Both the position numbers and the translations under genes were made by a program. Below the pieces are notes generated by a model that saw only the letters and a program-made list of their open reading frames with translations, did no database searches and had not been told where the DNA came from. Source: Entonaema liquescens (taxonomy: Eukaryota > Ascomycota > Sordariomycetes > Xylariales > Xylariaceae). Taken from it: a stretch of DNA of 64,000 bases. Positions within the stretch are counted from its first letter, which is position 1. Each line of letters starts with the position of its first letter. The stretch is taken from contig CADCSX010000006.1 of the NCBI GenBank assembly GCA_902805475.1, positions 2,976,001-3,040,000 of the forward strand. Reading direction: 5' to 3'. Positions 55,792 to 64,000 of this stretch are shown one piece after another.

Positions 55792-58700
55792 TATGAATGG
55801 ATTTCGGACAATTGAGCCGGCGCGCCTATCTCGAAACGGGCAGAGGGTGAAGTGCTCGCAATGCACGCTCGTCCTCTATCAGACAGGAAAGGCGACGGCG
55901 TCGGACTCGATAGTATTGAATATGGCCGGACGCAAATCAAACATGTTGAGACATCGGATATATTGGGTGAATTAGAAGGTAAAGCAGGACGATCCGTTCA
56001 CAGATTCGAGGTGACGGACGGCGGTTCGCGGATCGGGTCGAGGGCGAAGGAGACTGGGCAAAAAGGACAGACTAGAACTACAGCAATGAGATGAAGCGAG
56101 CGACGTCAGATGTAGACACAATACGACAGCCAAAGCGCTCTGCGCCTCCTCTCTCGCTTCAAGCCTGACTCTGGTTGGCTAAGTCTCGGCCGTAGGGGTG
56201 GAATTGGAATGCTGAGTCTCGTCAAGACTAATATGGTGACCGAATATTAAGTAGCTGTCGCAGACCCTGAGAATTCAGTATCGTCACAAACGCGATTCGA
56301 GTTGGCGGGAAGGCGAGTATCGCGACGGGATGAAAAAGGTGTCGATTGAGAAAGTTAAGTTGATGTAGTTGGTAAGTATTAGGAAGCCAAGAGACGAGGC
56401 GCAATGTACATGGACCAAGGTCGGGAAGCGGGAAAAGATGGTCTCGAAATGGTGTTGAACAGAGAGAAACAACTGAGACAAGGTAACGGAGAGAAGAGCA
56501 ACGTTGACAGAAGTGACCAGATAGGGCAAGACGCCGTACGGGCAAATAGGTACTAGGAAGAGAAATGACCCATAGAGTTTTCACCACTGGAACAAAGGAA
56601 GTGGGTAGAGTTTGAGAACGTGGGAAAAATGAGGCCGAGAACTTGAAGATGGTAGAGCCCAAGTGGGAACTAGTTCGCGAGTTAGAAGCTTTTGGGGGGA
56701 TTGGAAAAGACGGGAATGGACGGGGGAGTGTACGGTAGTGGATTTTGGGAGTGGTTCAGGGAAAAACAGCGGGAGAATCCAGGCGAGGGTCCCTTAGTAA
56801 CCTTGGGACATACAAAAAAAGCTGTAAGAACTTGGGTGTGAAGACCTGGTAACATGTAAGTAGACCGGGAGTAGACTGGGAGTGGACTGGGTACATGTAA
56901 GGTGGGTGTGGAGAACAAGCGACATGTATTTGAGAGTTGAGCAAGAAGCCCATGGGGGTGTGCTGGCTGGGGGCGTGGGTGGCACTGGGGGAAGGGAAAA
57001 TCCACTAAAACCCGTCAAGTCTATTCGGTGTTATGGTGGTATGAGCTATAAAATAGGGTGCCCGAGGGGTGTGTTCTTGCTGCTTACGGCGATTTCGCCG
57101 GCCAAATAGTGGAGTGCTGGGGAGGTGCTGCCGACCTATCGCCAGCGAGTGATATGTCGCTATGCGCCTTATCGTCTGAATCGTCGCGAAAAAGATACAT
57201 CGAGCCTGACTATTAACACTATTACCACTATTAGTCCCTGACTCTTTTTGCACCGAGAAACCACTTAATTTTTCCCCCTCCTCTTTTATTATCATTTTTT
57301 CCACGCCTTGAACCAATTCCCACGATCCACACCTTACGTCGATATTCTTATCACTACGCAATTGTCCGAATCGTTCGCCGTATTTGCCCATAGAAGCAAA
57401 ACATGGTGATAACTTATCAAAGTCGTTCATTCTTTTTACTTATGGCTCAAGGCCCTTATTAATGAGCATTGAGTTATTGGGTTATTGAGCCATTGAGTGC
57501 CCTCATCTCAAACATTTTTGAGGAAGTATTATTAAACATTCGACACCCCGGCATCAGCTTATTTTATTGCTAATACCAACTAATACCAATTCAACCGTAC
57601 CTGAACCCGGGGAAGGTTATTACCGTATCCTAGTCCTGATGAAGTCAGACAGATTCCGTGAGTGTTCCATGTTCCATGCTCCATGAAATACGGCCATGAC
57701 CGATAGCCTTCCTCATACGGTATTGGTATTGTATCATCTCTCATCACCATCCGATTCGCACCGCATTCAATATGGCGAGCCTGGACCTGGACCTAACCCA
57801 GCAGCCGGTCTTGTTCGGAATCACTACCTATCGGGCCGTGGACATCTCATAGATATATCGGCCGTCCGCAAATACTTATCTACACAAATCCTAGCTAGCT
57901 TCCCCTCCCTCGGCCTTTTCTCGAAGTTCAGCTTTTGAGATATTTCACCTAGCTTTCCTTTCCCTTGCTAGTTTTATCTACATGTTATCTTTCGTCTTCC
58001 ATTAGATATATCACCATCAACATATAGTCCCACGTTAGGGCCCCTCCATTGCGTGTCTGGCCGGATCTAACTATGGGGTTTATGGGGTTGGCTAGTAACT
58101 GGGAAAGCATCTCAACCAAGCTTTTCCCATTTAGCCTATTTCCAGCTCGGTTATAACATGCAGCTCCACGATTGCTCCACGATTGTACCTCGCGGAGCCT
58201 CGTGGGCTTCCGTTCATAGTCTCGTGAAATCATAATACTTGTCGTGGTCAGTGCCGAAAGTAGCACCGACTTTTCTGCTCGATGTCGTCGAACATGCTTG
58301 TTCACTCGGATACGATACTTTCGGCCTCCCTCATTCATCATGAGCACGGTCACAATAAGACTTGGCATATGGGGGATCCGACCCAAATATCTAGACTTAA
58401 TATCCCCTGCCTGCAGACCGAGAGCCAAATGCAAAGTTTCGAAGGCAAACAATAGACGACAAGCTTCGGTCTCAAGCAGCTGGTTGCTTCGCTTGAGGGC
58501 TTGTATCGAGCCATCTTACCAGGCAGCCAGGGAGAGTGAGGTCTTCCATCACGATTCACGATGTGCGATTCACCAGCGCCAGTGATGCAAGTACCGTTTA
58601 GGAATGATCTGCATTCGATTTCGGCACTTCTGGGGTTGCTTTTCTCATTTTGGTCTCGCAGTGTAACATGCCACCTAGACAGAGAGACCACCCTTTTTCC

Positions 58701-61700
58701 CAATGGGATCAAGACCCCTTTTTCAATCTCTACTTCTGCGAGACATTGCACATGACCATTCTGAACCGTCAAGTTTCATTGATGAGAATCGAGAACGAAA
58801 CGGGCCCTGCATCATGATACAATGGCTATGCATACAGAAGCCTACATATTCCTTTATTACTTGCGTCTTGGCATAATTAACTCTTACAGTGTCCCAGATG
58901 TGGTGCCTGTCAGCACAAGTATTTTATCCGGAATACATGTTTATGTTTCTTCACCTCACCATCTACGGCGAGGCGTAAAGATTAGAAAGCTAGATGAGCG
59001 GCGACCTTGGCATACCGACTTGAAGGTAACATGATACGCTAAGCGCGTTGACCGTATCGTATTATTACTTTCTTTTACTACTAAGGCTGTTAGGAAGGAC
59101 ACCTTCCTACAAGATGTGACGGTGGCCCGTCAGAAACAAGGGCTTGGGAATTCCCCGCGATAGAGCCGCCGGGTCCGTCTTTGCTTATTGAAAAGAGAAA
59201 AGGGACCGCCCGCTCATGTGGACCGAGCGGCCTTACTACGGCCTTTCCTAACCCTCCCAGCATCCGACGTAATTTCACCCTCATTGGCTAGCAGCCCTTT
59301 TTTTCATCTTCATAAACTCAACTCTATTCAAGACAAGAATTACACCTTTTCTTTACATATCTACAATATACGGTTTCTCAGACTACTCTGGTGAATCGAG
59401 GCTGAGAAGACTACATATATATGTAGCTATCATAGTAATATCGCATAGAAAGCTTCATGCCGACGGATTTAAGCCAGGCCTGACTCATACACACATACTT
59501 AGCAGTACGACGTCGCTGTGGATAATTTCCCAGAGCCAAGTAGGCGCGGTCAGAAATCACCTGGCTGCCCGCAGCAAAACCGAGAGTCGTGCCAGTTGTA
59601 GGGATCTTATAACGCCACTGTACCGCGCGAGTGCAACGTGGTTTTCATGAAAACAAAATTTTGAAGTCGAAAGTATGAAACATTGCTGCTACTCGTGATC
59701 TAAACCGGTCCTATTCATTCTGTGGCGCAAATTGACCGTCTATTCACCAATCTACGGTGTTCACATCACATTTACTATATTCACCCTTATTAAGATCTGT
59801 CGGAATAACCAATACCTGACAAAAATTAGCCGTCTCGACCTTCCTCCAGGCGGCGCCTCTACTGCTGCAATGGCTTGACTGGTCAAATAGAACTTATTCC
59901 AGTAGGTGTTTCTAATGAGGTGTCATAACCCGCAACACATACGTCTTTGGTTAAATCTAGGACGATCGCACGTAGCGGAGTTACCGAATACATCAAAATA
60001 TGGCCTGGGGAAACGTCATGGGGACCACTTCCGATGCTCCAAGACTCCAAGTATCCATCGCGCTTTAACATCTTGGCTCTACCCGCTATGCGGAGACGAT
60101 CAACACTAAACTCCAAGATATGGCAAGAAACACACGAGGTCGACGGGGAAAAGGTACGGGTTCTTGACCGACTATGATCAGCTAGCCTTACTCCAGCCGT
60201 CATAATGGTGGTCTCTCGCTACTTCGCGTAGAAGAGTTCTCCCGAGCTCGGGCTTGCATTATCATATCACTTATACAATATCGTAGCCCTATTTTTCCGT
60301 CACAGCGCCCTTAATCTAGGGTTATCCTTAAGGGAGCCGGCCGTCTCTTCCCGCTACCATAGAACGGTGTTCAGTGTGTTTCGGTGTGGCATTGCTGCTC
60401 ATGTGGACATGCTCTATCATGCGCTTCATTTACTTGTTTCGCCGACTGAGGCACAGCGATAAAGATTCTGGTGATGAGCATATACTTGATATTCAAGATG
60501 AAACCATGCAAGCCAATCCTCAAGAGAAATAATGGGCACACAGCAGAAAACGCTACCCTAGACACCAGACAGCCTACAGCTCGTATCATTTCCTAAGATT
60601 ATGGCGTAAAGCGGCAGTCGTTTCCAGCTTCGCTTTCTCTCCCTAGTCGTCGTTAACAAGTTGCTCTTCTATTTCTCTCCACCACTAATAGCGGCTCGCC
60701 TCCGTCTCTTAAAGCAACTGTACTCCTCAACTATATAAATCACAGTGAATCAAACTTTGTAAAGAAAAGGCCACCAATGAATATGCGGTTTAAAAAAGAA
60801 ATAGTGTTGGAAATCAGCCCTATCAAGAAGCTTGTCTGACTTGCCGATTCGGATTTGATATACCCCGAGTCCGTAGATTGCCGAGCCCGAGCATGAGCAT
60901 GAGGACGCGTGCGCGTATGGACGCTCTAGAACGATTCTAGATAAGGCTTCTTTAGATTCTTTGGGGGTTGTTTTTTTCTGTGAGAAGCACGAGGAGCCAG
61001 GCTGGTGGGATTTCCAAGGATGGATTCTGGACCCTAGCTTCACCTGATGAACGGATGAGGAAGTTCGTTGTTGAAAGAGCATGGGGACACGCTTACATAG
61101 TAAACAACCCCCATGCTCTATTAGCCCATTAGCCCATTAAGCCCATTAAGCCCATTAGCACATTCGCGAGTCTCACCTAAAAAGCTCTTCCCCAATTTCC
61201 GATTTCTCCTTAGTACAACAAACCGAGATCAACCACCGACTAGCCCCGAGCCAACGGGTTGGCTGCGTGGGTTGTCTGTCTATTTTTAGAAAGCCACATG
61301 TACATAGTATGCGTGGATTGGCACGACTCTGTTCTATTCAGTGAGTCGCTCTCACTCATGGCGTTCCTGCTCCCCCCCCCCGGCTGTCACTGAATATCTC
61401 CTTACTATAGGTACTTGTAAGCTACATGGATGTGATTCCAAAATGGCTGCTGAAGGCAGCTGTCGACATAACGAATCTCGCTCATCCTATGTGTTCCTTT
61501 CTCGTACCATACATCATCGCCGCCAAGACGTCGAGCATTCCCTTTTCTGCCACGAGAGTCGTCACTTGGGAAAAAAGAACCATTCGATCTCTCTCTTTCT
61601 ATCTCGTTCCTCTCCCCGCCTAACTACTCCTCACCCTCTAAACTCCTACCCGCCCGCATACGTATAGTAGCCTCATTTCAAACTATACGAATGAGGCTGG

Positions 61701-62385
61701 GTACCTAGTTTGCCTAAGCTGGTAGCCTAGTATTAGTCGCGTTCAGGAGAGAGTCAAAAGGAACTTCTATACTTTGTTACTATCGAAGGCTCTGATTCGC
61801 ACACCTGGGTAGTCTCTCTTTTTTTCCAACTACCCTTTACTCATACCCTTATTCCTAACCCTACATCGTGTTGAAGCCTTAAGGTATAGAAAACACGGCT
61901 TTCGCTTCGTCTTCGCTTGCAACTTGAAAAACTACTCTACCCTCCTCTCCTCTGTCGCTGTCTTTCAACTGCCGATGTCTACGTTGCATGAGGAGTAGTG
62001 GCAGTAGCCAAGAAGGGAGCCTACATTGCCTTACTGGCCCTGCCGTTGCGGCTTAATATTACCCAGTAGATTCATCCGCCGCTAGACAATATTCCCGAGA
62101 CGACTTGACAGATTGTTCCCCCGCTGCGCGGCTGCACGAGTAAGTTTTGTGCGTGTGTGCGGCGCGTGTTCAGGGAACATTGGCCCATCGTCCATCCTCT
62201 TGCGCCAGACGCGCGCTCCTTTCCTCCCTTCCCCCCCTCCCTTCTCGAGACCGGTCCATCCAGCCATCTCCATTGGCTTTCGATGCGCTCCTAGCGGCGG
62301 CCCTATACCCTACTTACACGCCTCGTGAGGTAACATCACACTCGTTCTCACCTAAAGCGGGCTACCGGTGCTCGCGCACACGCAT
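55792..62385. other. 6.6-kb gap without a supported gene
   Basis: Between the divergent F-box gene and the 364-aa gene. The part to 57430 is purine-rich on the plus strand with long shadow frames of low-complexity composition. The middle (57430-61000) is near average in base content, with frames such as 57985..58452 and 58350..58772 (minus) that overlap each other and look random. A tandem ATTAGCCC repeat lies at 61117-61155 and a C-run at 61370-61380. From 61800 pyrimidine-rich leader sequence begins. Unrecognised non-coding RNA or rapidly evolving genes cannot be excluded. Confidence 0.5.
61117..61155. repeat. ATTAGCCC / ATTAAGCCC short tandem repeat
   Basis: About four units of 9-10 bp (ATTAGCCC, ATTAGCCC, ATTAAGCCC, ATTAAGCCC). 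It is located about 1.2 kb upstream of the 364-aa gene. Confidence 0.65.
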
Positions 62386-63629
62386 ATGGCAATGGATCCT
62401 ACACCGAGCCAGCCGACTTCGTCCGGGTCCGCTCCTCTCCGGATACCCGAGCCAACCACCACGTCATCCTTTACTCCCAGTCACGCTACTCCGGAACCAT
62501 GCGTAGTGGACTCGCCGGTATCTCCGGCCTCGCCAAACGCCTTCGCGCGGTTCGAGTTCGAGGCTGGTCGCGGAAACGAAGGGTCCAAGATCCTCATGGT
62601 AGAATGGGATCCTGCCCCGTCTGGGGAGGACGGCTGGGTCGTGACGTGGGAAACTAAGACGACGACGTTTCCGGTCATTGAGAAAGTGGAAGACGAGGAG
62701 GAAGGCGTCAATGAAGAAGGACAACGCCGGCAACGTGTATACTTCTTATTACCCTCGGACGCCACAGTACCACCCGCAGTAACTATTTCCCACGCTGGCT
62801 CGGGCCGGGCGCTGACGGCTAAGGCGATGCCGGCCATATTCGCGCCGGGGCTCGGGATCGGGTCCCGTGATGCGGGCCGTCGCGGCGTTTTGCACACGAT
62901 ATGGGCGCGGCTGCGAGCCGGACAGCTCCAGGATGAGATCCGTGCGGAGCTCCGGGATAACAGCGAGAGCGTGGGGCTCGAAATGGCTGTACAAGAGCGG
63001 CTTTGGATCATCGACCATTTCGGTCTCGACGATCTCCGCGTTCCCGATACTATTTCCAGCGTTGCGGATACCGATTCCGCATCTCATGTACCTCCGCAAA
63101 GTCCGCGCTCGCCAGTAGGCGGCCGGCTAGGCGAGAAGTTAAAAGGGCTGAAGCTGGCGACTTCGCCGTCAGACTTGGCTAATCATTCAGGTAACCCTCC
63201 TTTATTTGTTTATGGCCCGTCCTATTTCCTCCCCCCTCTCCCAGGCACCTCGTCCTTTATTAGTCGAGGGGACTGATAAAAATCACACCTACCTAATCCA
63301 TAAACACATATCTTGCTTGCTGTTCACGTGTTGAAGCAGAAAAACTCACCTTTTCCTCTAGGCAGTCACTATTCGCATCAACACAACCCGTATATTCCAA
63401 AGCGCGATCCGCCCCTCCAGGTAAGAAAGAGGCGCCGGCGCTGAGGACAGGTGCAGACGTGGGTAATGTAGCGTCCCTCGATGCTGTTCTCGGCGGGAAC
63501 AAGCAACAGGCAGTTACTGCACCACCCGCGGCCCAGACCAAAGAGACAGAAGACGAGCTGTTCGCGCTACCCATGAGCCCACGCAGCCCCGATATGGGAG
63601 CTATAAGCCCGTTTAGCCTTCTGAAGTGA
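62386..63629 (+). CDS. Conserved filamentous-fungal protein of about 364 aa, function unknown
   Basis: Exons 62386..63190 and 63340..63629, with a 149-nt intron (GTAACC...AAGCAG). An ATG six bases on (62392) is an equally possible start. The central region is structured: ARFEFEAGRGNEGSKILMVE, a WDP...WVVTWE pair, RVYFLLPSDATVPPAVTI, KAMPAIFAPGLGIG, GRRGVLHTIWARLRAGQLQD and ESVGLEMAVQERLWIIDHFG. This reads as a beta-rich module followed by helices. Both ends are S/P-rich and the C-terminus ends LPMSPRSPDMGAISPFSLLK, a probable phosphorylation region. There is no signal peptide or membrane segment. I do not recognise a named domain. An acceptor at 63361 is also possible, but it would shift the C-terminus out of the better frame. 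Confidence 0.78.
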
Positions 63630-64000
63630 GACGAGAGAAGGGTGGATGTTAAGACGAGATATCTCCATCTCAACAGGGAAGATTAAGATAGGTCGTTGTG
63701 GGGCATGTGAAACCTGAGTTGGGCTTTAATACTAGTTAGAGAGACAGAGAGAGAATCCATATATGATTAGATGGGCAGAGCTTGCTTGAGGCAGCAAGGC
63801 GAAACAGGCGTAGACGAGAGGGGAGAAAGGGATATAGTGCGTAGGGTCGAGCTTGAAAATAGTAATAAGAAATCCAAAGTAAAGCAGTAACTGTAACTAG
63901 TAAAGTAAAGAGGCGTATGATCCGAGTGAAAGGGCGATACGCGGAACACAGCTCGATCCCGCCCTAGGAAAATACACACAAGTCCAGTCCCTCCCTTGCA
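63630..64000. other. 3' flank of the 364-aa gene to window end
   Basis: 371 bp of purine-rich, AT-rich sequence without a recognised feature; the window ends here. Confidence 0.5.

Noticed and set aside
55792..55866. N-terminal extension of the F-box protein
   Set aside because: The extension begins with GTG and contains no ATG before 55791.
56228..57005. Long minus-strand frames upstream of the F-box gene
   Set aside because: Serine/proline/leucine low-complexity translations of a purine-rich strand, with no structured segment.
57985..58452. 155-codon minus-strand frame in the long gap
   Set aside because: No domain, no splice context and competing overlapping frames; kept only as a note in the gap entry.
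58350..58772. 140-codon minus-strand frame
   Set aside because: It overlaps another frame of similar length, has no recognisable motif and its composition looks random.
1..64000. tRNA, rRNA or CRISPR elements
   Set aside because: No B-box/cloverleaf pattern, rRNA core sequence or regularly spaced direct repeats were seen on either strand by eye.

Overview
The window is nuclear DNA of a filamentous ascomycete (Pezizomycotina). Genes are monocistronic on both strands and interrupted by mostly 50-70 nt GT-AG introns with CTAAC/CTGAC-like branch sites. Orthologues include NSA2, MPS1, RPP2, SPT2, MAK21, VMA5, MET14 and bL21m. The order within the class is not resolved; a Sordariomycete is my guess.

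Layout. 0.65-13 kb is a dense housekeeping block: NUFIP1/RSA1-like CCCH protein, NSA2, mitochondrial bL21m, MPS1 kinase, ribosomal P2 and SPT2. 13-23 kb is an accessory, AT-richer block. It holds a damaged secreted PEBP gene, a 5'-truncated inverted copy of U6, a large superfamily-1 helicase, a small ORF carrying a U6 remnant, an apparently complete U6 snRNA gene with a spliceosomal intron inside the ACAGAGA box, several inverted repeats and an orphan coding fragment. 23-37 kb carries a 1,815-aa ankyrin protein, a secreted type-B carboxylesterase, a FUS2-like alpha/beta hydrolase and mitochondrial prolyl-tRNA synthetase. 37-47 kb is housekeeping again: MAK21/NOC1, a conserved 150-aa protein, a mitochondrial hotdog thioesterase, APS kinase and V-ATPase subunit C. 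49-64 kb holds an AT-hook protein, an F-box protein and a conserved 364-aa protein. The last two are separated by an unusually long 6.6-kb divergent gap.

Three themes stand out. (1) U6 biology: one full U6 gene plus two fragments within 6 kb, flanking a helicase. (2) Very short first coding exons: five genes open with a 3, 3, 6, 8 or 16 nt coding exon. (3) Three conserved genes (bL21m, PEBP, APS kinase) lose frame by exactly one base in a G-run, and the helicase shows two similar breaks. This points to consensus homopolymer errors rather than biology. The PEBP gene additionally has a 4-bp tandem duplication that looks real.

Functionally, NSA2, MAK21, P2 and the NUFIP1-like protein all serve ribosome or snoRNP production, and bL21m and ProRS serve mitochondrial translation. 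They are scattered single genes, not an operon-like unit. No CRISPR array, tRNA, rRNA or autonomous transposon with recognisable domains was seen. I saw no clear previously undescribed multi-gene system; the U6/helicase interval is the best candidate for follow-up.
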